From: JAJRXG01 sp038523965
GTDB lineage: Bacteria > Bacteroidota > Bacteroidia > Chitinophagales > Saprospiraceae
Length of the DNA: 8,904 nt
Direction: 5' to 3'
Assembly (NCBI GenBank): GCA_038523965.1
Contig: JBCBIX010000107.1
Coordinates: 1 to 8,904, forward strand
Part shown: in pieces, positions 1 to 6,055 of the stretch
Layout: each line of letters opens with the position of its first letter
How positions within the stretch are numbered: position 1 is the stretch's first letter
The notes under the pieces: generated by a model
Told to the model about the DNA's origin: nothing
The model's database searches: none
What the model saw: the letters and a program-made list of their open reading frames with translations, nothing else
Made by a program: the position numbers and the translations under genes

Positions 1-26
1 TACAATCATAACTGTTAAATAGAGAT

Positions 27-806
27 TCACTCATCATATTCGTAGCTCATCCATAGCTCATCATTTCGATAAATGGCTGATGGTAGGCCGTCCTCTCGCA
101 GCTGTTGCAGATATGTGTCCGACACCTCAGATCCATCATCAAAGCGTTGTACTGACGAAACTGGTGAGTAAGGAGCTATAGACTGCCAAAACAAGTAGAG
201 GATTTCGGCGGGGTAGTACTCATTCAGGTAGGATATCTCGCGATGAAGTTTGTTGGTTCTGCTGATGTCGTACTCGATATCTAAGGTGAAGTCGGTCTGT
301 GTGCCTTGGCCAAACCATTGTATAACGATAGGATTTTGATCATCCCATAAGATGTTCATCCTTAATCTGACAGTCGTTCTGTCTGGATTGGTAAAAATTA
401 CTTCACTTACACGTCGCCCTATGTAATCGTAAGTGTCAACACTAACCTCCTGAAGCTCTCCATCAATAAGTCGAGATGAAGTCTTTTGCCTGATGTCCCC
501 AACGGTATTCACCTCATAGTCCACACGAAATTGTGGTTGGGTGCTTTCACCTCTAAAAACCTCTTTACGCAGCAGTGTCCCATCTTCTCTATAGCCAAAG
601 TTTATTGACTCTCCTCGATGATCCGACTTAAGCTGTGTAAGTAATTCACCATCATATAAAGCTTCATAAGTCCCTAAACCGAGTGGTTGTCCATAAGTGA
701 TTGATCTGAGCCGAACTGGCCTATCATCTTCATTCTCTGTGCATGAGATAATGAGCAAAATGATCGAGGCCAAGCAGAGTAATGGAAAATGGTGGACGCT
801 GATCAT
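27..806 (-). CDS. Predicted lipoprotein of unknown function, with YD-repeat-like strands
   Basis: The 259-residue product starts with a short lipoprotein signal: hydrophobic residues 7-20, then a lipobox ending in Cys22 (L-I-I-S-C) and an acidic linker (TENEDD). It should be lipidated on Cys22 and anchored to an envelope membrane. The rest is soluble and rich in alternating polar and aromatic residues with tyrosine-containing strand segments (for example GYREDGTLLRKE near residue 72 and YDYIGRR near 126). This resembles the YD-like beta-strand repeats of many Bacteroidota lipoproteins, but I see no enzymatic motif. The start is chosen because the signal peptide begins right there; no Shine-Dalgarno is visible. 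It lies 41 bp downstream of the split lipoprotein and probably shares its transcript. The lipoprotein call is secure; the function is unknown. Confidence 0.8.
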   Translation of the reverse strand: MISVHHFPLLCLASIILLIISCTENEDDRPVRLRSITYGQPLGLGTYEALYDGELLTQLKSDHRGESINFGYREDGTLLRKEVFRGESTQPQFRVDYEVNTVGDIRQKTSSRLIDGELQEVSVDTYDYIGRRVSEVIFTNPDRTTVRLRMNILWDDQNPIVIQWFGQGTQTDFTLDIEYDISRTNKLHREISYLNEYYPAEILYLFWQSIAPYSPVSSVQRFDDGSEVSDTYLQQLREDGLPSAIYRNDELWMSYEYDE

Positions 807-847
807 ATGCGTATAAAGTTACCGCATCCCTCGCTTTGGAGTTCCGT

Positions 848-1276
848 CTACTGCCTGAACAACACGACAGTGGTAGATCCAATCTGAGCAGCGCTAAAGA
901 CGAATGTGAGTTCATCTCCTTCTACACAGTTGTCATTTGGATCTGCTATCTCGTCAAATAAATAGGACGACCCATTCCTGCCTCTATAGATCCAATCAGA
1001 ACCACATCGATCGCCAAGCACCATCTCACAATCGAACATGGTATTATCGCAAAGACTGACATCTGTGAACTAAGTCATGATGCGATTACCTGATTGGCCG
1101 ATGTCGAGTGTGTTCACGGTTAGGATCGTTAGGTTGATTCCAAGGCCAGCTTTGGTGAGCTCTCCCTGCCATGTTCCGATGATGGGATCGATGTCAGATG
1201 CACCGTTATCATCACTGGAACATGACATTATGAGAACTAAGAAAAATGCTGTGAGAAGGAAGCTGATATATTTCAT
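848..1276 (-). pseudogene. Small lipoprotein interrupted by one in-frame amber codon
   Basis: The first 68 codons encode a lipoprotein signal ending at Cys19 (L-I-M-S-C), an SSDDNG linker and the start of a G-T-W-x-G barrel-like domain. Codon 69 (1070-1072) is TAG. The same frame then stays open for 73 more sense codons and ends in TAG at 848-850. The downstream part (cysteines at positions 76, 83, 91 and 117; the pattern SSYLFDE followed by NCVEGDELTF) looks like the second half of the same small beta-barrel domain, in which a W-x-G strand precedes a Y-x-F-x-E strand and a C-x-x-G strand. The full product would be 142 residues. A tyrosine, tryptophan, glutamine or lysine codon is one substitution from TAG. 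It could be a recent nonsense mutation, a sequencing error or, less likely, readthrough. The second half has its own ATG (1037-1039) but would lack a signal peptide. Confidence 0.75.
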
Positions 1277-1379
1277 GTCCTGTCATTTTGATCACAAGAC
1301 TATGACCGGCTTCATGTTTGGGTAGTACATTCAGGTATAGTCCTAAGGTGAAGAGGCGGATTCTGAGAAATAAAAGGTG

Positions 1380-3113
1380 TTAAGCTGCTCCCGGCAATGT
1401 ATTGAGTTGACTCTTTAGCACATTGATTCTGCCCTCGAGTACACCGATTCTTCGATTGAAATGACTGATGTCGGCATCTTCTCGCTGTAGATGATCATCG
1501 AATGACTCAAAGTTGGCATCAATACGCTCCTTAATCCGAGTGATGTACGCTGTGAGTTGATCACTTACCTCAGATTGAAATCTTTCGCGTCCACGATCGA
1601 TCTCTTTTGTGAAATCATTAATTATACGACGTCGCTTGAATCCAAGGGATACGCCAGCAAACAACAAACCTATCGTGGTAAGGACACCTCCCGTGATATC
1701 GAAGACCATTCCATTAGTCACTGCCGCTAATATTACTCCTACTGCCGCGATCCCACTACCTGCTGCCAAATTCGGCGTGATTGATTCTGACGAGTTCGCG
1801 AGCTCCGGATCGTAGAAGTTGTTGGTGTCATTCAGAAACGTGGCAAAGGACCGTTGAAGATCGAGTAGAACATTGGCGCGACGTTCGGCGATATCAGAAA
1901 AAATATCGTGATCATCCTTCAGAATGGTCTTCGAGTTACGCAGCTTGAGGTCGACAATCTTTCCCATCTGCTGGATACTATCCGCTATATCAATAACTCC
2001 ATCGTTGAGTCGATCACGGAGTGTAGAGTTGAGATCACTTTCCATATCCTTAAGTAGGGTCGTCAGCCACTCCTTGGGGTTGTCACTCATCCCAAGTGCG
2101 GCACTAAACGATCGGGATACCATCGAGAAGAACCCAAGCCCTTTTTTAATCTCGGCCACACGAGGCGTAGTAACCTTGTCGTACTGGGCGATTAAGTTTT
2201 CCACCAGGATGCGTACCTGCTTGATCGATTTTTCCTCCTGATCCCAGAGCGTGCGCGTGATGTCATCCCTAAAGTCACGATCCGCTTCGTATTGACGCTG
2301 ACGCAACTGTACACCTTCTTGGATTTTTCCATTGATGTTGGCGAGGGTGTCGAGATTGTTCTGCTGCTTGAGGATGGGGGCTTTGCCTTGGAGGATGTTT
2401 GCCTCAATGAATGATCTAAGTGGTTGATAACCACTTTCGATCTGGTTGCCTTCTAATTCTTGCTTGGCAGACACCGCGAATATTTTCGGGTTATTGATCC
2501 CCTTTCTAATAGCATGTTCACGAACACCATTGACATTGATGGATAGATCTGAGGGTTCCATAAGGTCCTTCTGCTGCAGCACAAAAACTACCTTTTTCCA
2601 CCACTCTGCATTGATGAAATCAAAGAACTGCCACGCCGACTCTCGATACGGATTTTTTGCCTCGAAGACAAAGACTATCAGATCAGCTGCTGGGACAAAT
2701 CGTTCTGTAATTTCTTGATGATGTGCGATAATGGTATTGGTCCCTGGAGTGTCGACGATGGCGATTTCTTTGAGTATCTCGACCGGTTGGTAGAGCTTCT
2801 TGAGATATTGGTTGACGATGATTTCTCTTGGTTCTTCACCATAGATGATTTGCTGAATCGTGTCTGTCATCGGTGATGGAGCAACTTTACAGATTTCTTC
2901 AGGTGTCTCCAGCAGTGCATTGATAAAGCTACTCTTACCAGCTTTCACTTCTCCGACAATCACAAAGAGGAATGGGTCCGTGACATGTTCGAGCAGATCC
3001 TGTGCAGTTTGGTGCAACTCTTCATGCTGGACATCAGAAGTCATGCTTACTACGTCCGCAGCGACATCGCTCACTCGTTCTTTTATCTCATTGAGATCTT
3101 CTCTGTTCGTCAT
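1380..3113 (-). CDS. Bacterial dynamin-like GTPase
   Basis: The 577-residue protein is a large GTPase of the dynamin superfamily, which binds and remodels membranes. The GTPase domain shows G1 GEVKAGKSS (54-62), G2 threonines in PSPMTDT (79-85), G3 DTPG (121-124), a degenerate G4 QQKD (180-183) in place of NKxD, and G5 SAK (215-217). A long helical region (about 245-440) follows, with many charged residues. A hydrophobic pair of segments (about 448-469 and 474-492) ends in a basic KRRR stretch, matching the membrane-inserting paddle of bacterial dynamin-like proteins. The tail (500-572) is predicted coiled coil. Many such proteins come as adjacent pairs; this one is single. Its start lies inside the WbqC-family gene (26-bp overlap), which suggests translational coupling. 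Met24 is an alternative start that would remove the overlap. Confidence 0.93.
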   Translation of the reverse strand: MTNREDLNEIKERVSDVAADVVSMTSDVQHEELHQTAQDLLEHVTDPFLFVIVGEVKAGKSSFINALLETPEEICKVAPSPMTDTIQQIIYGEEPREIIVNQYLKKLYQPVEILKEIAIVDTPGTNTIIAHHQEITERFVPAADLIVFVFEAKNPYRESAWQFFDFINAEWWKKVVFVLQQKDLMEPSDLSINVNGVREHAIRKGINNPKIFAVSAKQELEGNQIESGYQPLRSFIEANILQGKAPILKQQNNLDTLANINGKIQEGVQLRQRQYEADRDFRDDITRTLWDQEEKSIKQVRILVENLIAQYDKVTTPRVAEIKKGLGFFSMVSRSFSAALGMSDNPKEWLTTLLKDMESDLNSTLRDRLNDGVIDIADSIQQMGKIVDLKLRNSKTILKDDHDIFSDIAERRANVLLDLQRSFATFLNDTNNFYDPELANSSESITPNLAAGSGIAAVGVILAAVTNGMVFDITGGVLTTIGLLFAGVSLGFKRRRIINDFTKEIDRGRERFQSEVSDQLTAYITRIKERIDANFESFDDHLQREDADISHFNRRIGVLEGRINVLKSQLNTLPGAA

Positions 3114-3744
3114 CGATAGCTTCGCTTAGTCGTGTAAGATAAACCTTAGCCTCAGGTCCCAAACACATGAGTAGGTCCAGAGTGCTAAGGCCAGGAACGA
3201 ATCCATGGCGATCCTCATACACCTGAGGATAGGTCAGAACTGATGCGTTCTGTGGTACTTGTGATGGTCGAAATAGGTCACGTAGATCAGTTTGGCTCGC
3301 AGGATTTCTTTCATATGTTTTCGTGACTTGCCATTCTATCGGAAGTTCAATCGTATCAAGTAACCACTGGAAGAGACATGAATTGAACTCCCACAGTTTT
3401 TCATACTTGCGAGAAAGAAGCCCTACCAGTCCGTCGATGTAGTAGATATAGTATGGTGCTGCCCGATAGGCTTGATGAAGTTGATTATTCCAATGTGCAG
3501 TCCAGTCGTCAGAATAGGAGATATCCACAAGTTGTATGGGCGTTTGCGCATTTTTTCCCTTTCTGAGAGGGACGACCATCGTTTCAGGACCCTGTGCATT
3601 GGTGATTTGGCATCTGCTGCGGTAACTACGCTTTTGATAATTCTCGTGGGCTTCCCAATACACGATGTCATATCTAAGTAGGGTAGACATCACATGCACG
3701 GGCGGAAGGCACTGACATTCGATCAGACAACTGGAAGGGTACAT
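3088..3744 (-). CDS. WbqC-family protein
   Basis: The 218-residue protein has the hallmarks of the WbqC family: LPPV near the N terminus (13-16), HENYQKRSYRSRC (33-45), a W-x-x-x-W and APYYIYY block (81-102), and the C-terminal signature with QVYEDRHGF followed by LSTLDLLMCLGPEA (174-199) typical of Bacteroidota members. Length is normal for the family. WbqC proteins are named from O-antigen loci and often sit near glycan or envelope genes, but their biochemical activity is not well established, so I give no reaction. The first ATG is chosen because family similarity begins about five residues into the protein; Met19 would cut into it. The 3' end overlaps the dynamin-like gene by 26 bp. No clear Shine-Dalgarno is seen; an upstream palindrome lies at 3759-3768. 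Confidence 0.9.
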   Translation of the reverse strand: MYPSSCLIECQCLPPVHVMSTLLRYDIVYWEAHENYQKRSYRSRCQITNAQGPETMVVPLRKGKNAQTPIQLVDISYSDDWTAHWNNQLHQAYRAAPYYIYYIDGLVGLLSRKYEKLWEFNSCLFQWLLDTIELPIEWQVTKTYERNPASQTDLRDLFRPSQVPQNASVLTYPQVYEDRHGFVPGLSTLDLLMCLGPEAKVYLTRLSEAIDDEQRRSQ

Positions 3745-3758
3745 AGAGTGGCTCAGAA

Positions 3759-3768
3759 GGGTATACCC
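3759..3768. promoter_or_regulatory. Perfect 10-bp palindrome upstream of the WbqC-family gene
   Basis: GGGTATACCC is a perfect palindrome centred about 20 bp before the WbqC-family start codon at 3744. The position would suit a repressor site or the 5' untranslated region. The palindrome is short enough to occur by chance, and no second copy was noticed nearby. Confidence 0.2.
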
Positions 3769-3788
3769 GTAAGTGCTTTTACTTGGTT

Positions 3789-3804
3789 TGGCACGAAGAT
3801 TGTT
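3789..3804 (+). promoter_or_regulatory. Sigma-54-like -24/-12 promoter core, pointing right
   Basis: The sequence TGGCACG-N4-TTGTT matches the sigma-54 consensus TGGCACG-N4-TTGCW except that the -12 C is T. GG (3790-3791) and the -12 dinucleotide are 10 nt apart, as required. Predicted transcription would start near 3815, with no plus-strand gene downstream but a strong hairpin terminator at 3852-3887. A second core with the same ten matching bases lies at 8420-8435. No TCGGACA-type enhancer was noticed upstream of this copy, which lowers confidence. Confidence 0.3.
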
Positions 3805-3814
3805 CCCTTAGGTC

Positions 3815-3887
3815 AAACGTTTTCATCTAAATAGTTTTACATAAAGGTTACAAAAGGATTTCGGCTAAAGAGTCGAGATCCTTTTTT
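3815..3887 (+). ncRNA. Candidate small RNA (about 73 nt)
   Basis: This is an inference from two signals: a sigma-54-like core at 3789-3804 that would start transcription near 3815, and an intrinsic terminator ending near 3887. The hairpin pairs fully (with two G-U wobbles) only as plus-strand RNA and is followed there by six Ts, so a rightward transcript is plausible. The 5' part (3815-3851) is A/T-rich and looks unstructured. No known RNA family is recognised. The alternative is that the hairpin simply ends the leftward 46-residue gene. Confidence 0.2.
3852..3887. terminator. Intrinsic terminator hairpin, probably bidirectional
   Basis: AAAAGGAT (3852-3859) pairs with ATCCTTTT (3878-3885). 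The inner arms TCGGCT (3861-3866) and AGTCGA (3871-3876) pair with one G-T wobble around an AAAG tetraloop. T3860 and G3877 add another wobble. On the plus strand it is followed by a T-run to 3887. On the minus strand the wobbles become C-A mismatches, but the outer 8-bp stem and the CCTTTT end remain, and it lies 4-7 bp after the stop of the 46-residue gene. It therefore likely ends that leftward transcript and may also end a rightward one. Confidence 0.75.
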
Positions 3888-3891
3888 CGTT

Positions 3892-4032
3892 TTAGGCCTG
3901 AGCAGAGAAGGCCAGATAGGTGACCACGAGAAGTGCAGCGGTGATGATGACCGTCCACATGATGAAGCTTTTCTCTTGTGCTTTGTTTTTCTTCTCTAAC
4001 TGTCGCTGTTTCTTTGATTTTCTCTTTGCCAT
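3892..4032 (-). CDS. 46-residue single-helix membrane protein
   Basis: ATG at 4030-4032 opens a 46-codon frame ending in TAA at 3892-3894. The product has a very basic N terminus (MAKRKSKKQRQ, then alternating Glu, Lys and Gln to residue 21), one hydrophobic segment (about 23-43, rich in Ile, Val, Ala and Leu) and a short FSAQA tail. By the positive-inside rule the basic tail should face the cytoplasm. The gene ends just before a strong terminator hairpin, and its codon pattern fits a real gene better than the overlapping 64-codon frame at 3848-4042, which runs through that hairpin. It lies about 90 bp downstream of the helicase gene on the same strand. I do not recognise the family. Small basic one-helix proteins often partner membrane complexes, but nothing here names one. 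Confidence 0.65.
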   Translation of the reverse strand: MAKRKSKKQRQLEKKNKAQEKSFIMWTVIITAALLVVTYLAFSAQA

Positions 4033-4035
4033 AGT

Positions 4036-4056
4036 TTGCCAAATGTTATTTGGCGA
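4036..4056. repeat. Inverted repeat just before the 46-residue gene
   Basis: GCCAAAT (4038-4044) and ATTTGGC (4048-4054) form a perfect 7-bp inverted repeat around a 3-nt spacer, extendable with T4037-G4055 (wobble) and T4036-A4056. In the leftward mRNA the hairpin would end about 5 nt before the ATG, where a ribosome-binding site should be. It could be an operator or a translation-limiting hairpin. Confidence 0.45.
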
Positions 4057-4122
4057 CCAATATAAACAGTGACTAACGATGTTTACTCCATCTCGTTCAA
4101 ATCTGCAGCTATCGCGGTTCTC

Positions 4123-5385
4123 TCATCTCCGCCACCACTCATAAAAGTCCACGATGCGCTGATCGACTAAGACATCATCCATTGACAGAGCGGACTTCAA
4201 TTGTACCCCATGAAGGGTGCGGCATCTACTAAGGGCCACATAGGTTTGGCCAAATTCAAATGCTCCTCCAGCCATATCGATAAACACCTTGTCAAAAGTC
4301 TTTCCCTGACTTTTGTGGATGGTCATAGCCCAAGCCAACTTCAATGGGTATTGCTCGAATGAACCAATGACTTCTGCCTCGACTTCTTTTTTTTCCGCAT
4401 TCCATTTATATCGTATCATTTCCCAGATATCCCTTTCCAGTTCGAACTGTTTGATTTCTTCCTGGGCATCGACAACTTCGAGCAGAATACGATCCACATC
4501 GATATCTATGACCTCTCCGATGGTTCCATTCACATATCGTCGCTGCGGATCATTCTTGAGAGTCATGACCTGGGCTCCTCGTTTTAGGACCAGATCCGCG
4601 TCTGTAGGATAGACTCGTGGGTCGAACTGACCTTTGATCGTGGCATAAAAGGTGATGGGCTCCTCTTCTAATACCGCCAGTTCTCGAGTATTAATCGATT
4701 GGACCACCTTATTCCGAGTGGTTAGGGTGATACTGCCTTTTTGAACGTCATCGGTAGGCGTGATGCGCTGATTGAGGTCATCGAGATCCTCCCAATCCAA
4801 TTGTTTGAGTCGGATACGGTCGAGCAGATTGATAAAGTGACGCTCGTTTTGGCGATAGACGGTGTTAAGTTCTATGGTTTCTGTTTCTGTCAGAATGGAT
4901 TTGAATGCCCTTGAGGAGAAGAAGTAAGGCGTCTTATATCGTTCTGCGAGGTACTGGCGCTCGAAGTCTCCTGCGATAACGGGCGGTAACTGGAACAAAT
5001 CACCAAAAACGACGACACGAACACCGCCAAATGGACGTGGATCATCACGGTTAAGACGCAGGAAAAGGTCCATGTTGTCAAACATGTCTGCTCGTACCAT
5101 GCTAATCTCATCAACAACAAGGATCTCAAGCTTTTTGTAAAGACTGCGATTACGAGCTTTTTTGATATCGCTGGGACCCATTAGTCGAGGGGCAAATCGA
5201 AAAAAGGAATGGATCGTCTGGCCTTTCACGTTGAGCGCGGCAACACCAGTTGGGGCGACTACAGCAATGCGTTTATGGCTTGTCTGGCGAAACAGCTGGA
5301 GTAGGGTGGACTTGCCAGTACCTGCTCGCCCTGAGATAAAGACATGTTGTTCGCTGTGCTCCAGCGTGTCCAAAGCGTACTTCAA
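4123..5385 (-). CDS. Pif1-like DNA helicase (SF1B)
   Basis: The 420-residue product has all core motifs of the Pif1/RecD-like 5'-to-3' helicases: Walker A GRAGTGKST (19-27), motif Ia APTGVAAL (44-51), Walker B VVDEIS (90-95), motif III GDLFQLPPV (128-136), YRQ (177-179), motif V WAMTIHKSQGKT (352-363) and motif VI YVALSRCRT (382-390). It should unwind DNA at forks, recombination intermediates or G-quadruplexes, using ATP. It is a minimal core without the C-terminal extension of many Bacteroidota homologues. The assigned start is TTG (5383-5385), the only usual start codon in this frame after the stop at 5473-5475. The open frame continues 29 codons upstream with no ATG, GTG or TTG, so the true N terminus is doubtful (see the 5453-5488 entry). 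Divergent from the acetyltransferase gene. Confidence 0.9.
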   Translation of the reverse strand: MKYALDTLEHSEQHVFISGRAGTGKSTLLQLFRQTSHKRIAVVAPTGVAALNVKGQTIHSFFRFAPRLMGPSDIKKARNRSLYKKLEILVVDEISMVRADMFDNMDLFLRLNRDDPRPFGGVRVVVFGDLFQLPPVIAGDFERQYLAERYKTPYFFSSRAFKSILTETETIELNTVYRQNERHFINLLDRIRLKQLDWEDLDDLNQRITPTDDVQKGSITLTTRNKVVQSINTRELAVLEEEPITFYATIKGQFDPRVYPTDADLVLKRGAQVMTLKNDPQRRYVNGTIGEVIDIDVDRILLEVVDAQEEIKQFELERDIWEMIRYKWNAEKKEVEAEVIGSFEQYPLKLAWAMTIHKSQGKTFDKVFIDMAGGAFEFGQTYVALSRCRTLHGVQLKSALSMDDVLVDQRIVDFYEWWRR

Positions 5386-5452
5386 CTCATGACCGAGGAC
5401 GAGCGGTTGTTGAGCCGGTCCCGTTGGATTCTGGTCTGGTATCGCTTTATGG

Positions 5453-5488
5453 TCAGAGAGAGATTCGATGATTTAGGATCTTTGGCAT
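5453..5488 (-). other. Short frame with good RBS: possible true start of the helicase, off by one base
   Basis: AGGAA (5494-5498) lies 5 nt before ATG (5486-5488), the best ribosome-binding site near the helicase. This frame encodes only MPKILNHRISL before TGA at 5453-5455. It is one base out of register with the helicase frame, which is open from 5472 downwards. Removing one base near 5470 would join them into a helicase about 34 residues longer. It may be a frameshift (real or sequencing error), a short leader peptide, or coincidence. Confidence 0.35.
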
Positions 5489-5512
5489 CTAAGTTCCTGT
5501 CGAAGATAGACC

Positions 5513-6055
5513 ATGATACAACCCATACACACAGCACGCCTCACCTTGCGTACGTGGAGTGACGATGACATCTCGCGTATGATCGAGCTTTGTGCCGACC
5601 CTACAGTGATGCGCTACTTTCCTTCTACCATGTCCAGCGACGAAACCCGACAGATGATGAATCGTATCATTCAACACCTTAGTGACTGGGGATATGGACT
5701 GTATGCAGCGGAGCATACTGAGGATAGAGCTTTCATAGGATTTATTGGGCTTATGCATGCCACTTTTGAAAGTAAGTTCACACCATGTATTGAAATAGGA
5801 TGGCGTTTGGACAGTCGTTATTGGAATCAAGGTCTGGCGACCGAAGGCGCTATGGCAGTCTTAGAACATAGTTGGCGCGTCCTCGAACTCGAGGATGTTT
5901 ATTCTTGGACAGCGACTACAAATACTCCATCTGAACGGGTGATGCAAAAGCTTGGGATGACTCGACTCGAAGGAACATTTCTACATCCGCATCTCCCGTC
6001 GGACTCTCAGTTAGCAGAACACATCGTGTATCATATCACTAATCCGAGAATTTAG
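5513..6055 (+). CDS. GNAT-family N-acetyltransferase, RimJ/RimL type
   Basis: The 180-residue protein matches the GNAT family (Acetyltransf_3, RimJ/RimL-like), which transfers an acetyl group from acetyl-CoA to an amine, often a protein N terminus. Visible features are the N-terminal TARLTLRTWSDDDI (7-20), the strand before the acetyl-CoA site (EIGWRLDSRYW, 94-104), the CoA-pyrophosphate loop NQGLATEGA (105-113) and the C-terminal NTPSERVMQKLGM (137-149). Length is typical. The substrate cannot be told. The start at 5513 places the family motif at residue 7, as usual; the Shine-Dalgarno is weak. Only about 127 bp separate it from the divergent helicase start, so promoters must overlap. Its stop overlaps the lysA stop on the other strand. 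Confidence 0.9.
   Translation: MIQPIHTARLTLRTWSDDDISRMIELCADPTVMRYFPSTMSSDETRQMMNRIIQHLSDWGYGLYAAEHTEDRAFIGFIGLMHATFESKFTPCIEIGWRLDSRYWNQGLATEGAMAVLEHSWRVLELEDVYSWTATTNTPSERVMQKLGMTRLEGTFLHPHLPSDSQLAEHIVYHITNPRI

Noticed and set aside
115..125. GTGTCCGACAC palindrome resembling the enhancer half-sites at 8332-8367
   Set aside because: It lies deep inside the lipoprotein coding region, has overlapping rather than spaced half-sites and no nearby sigma-54-like core.
27..806. Possible RHS/YD-repeat toxin fragment
   Set aside because: The YD-like strands are few and irregular, and there is a lipoprotein signal and no toxin or core-repeat motif. A plain surface or periplasmic lipoprotein fits better.
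3734..3763. Direct repeat GAAGGGTA at 3734-3741 and 3756-3763
   Set aside because: It is only 8 bp, the first copy lies in the WbqC coding region, and there is no further copy or promoter context.
3848..4042. A 64-codon minus-strand frame overlapping the 46-residue gene
   Set aside because: It runs through the terminator hairpin, has histidine-rich, irregular composition and no domain-like pattern. The overlapping 46-codon frame has a clear membrane-protein plan and stops just before the hairpin.
5489..5830. A 113-codon minus-strand frame opposite the acetyltransferase gene
   Set aside because: It is antisense to conserved GNAT motifs, with no domain-like sequence. It does not extend the helicase in frame.
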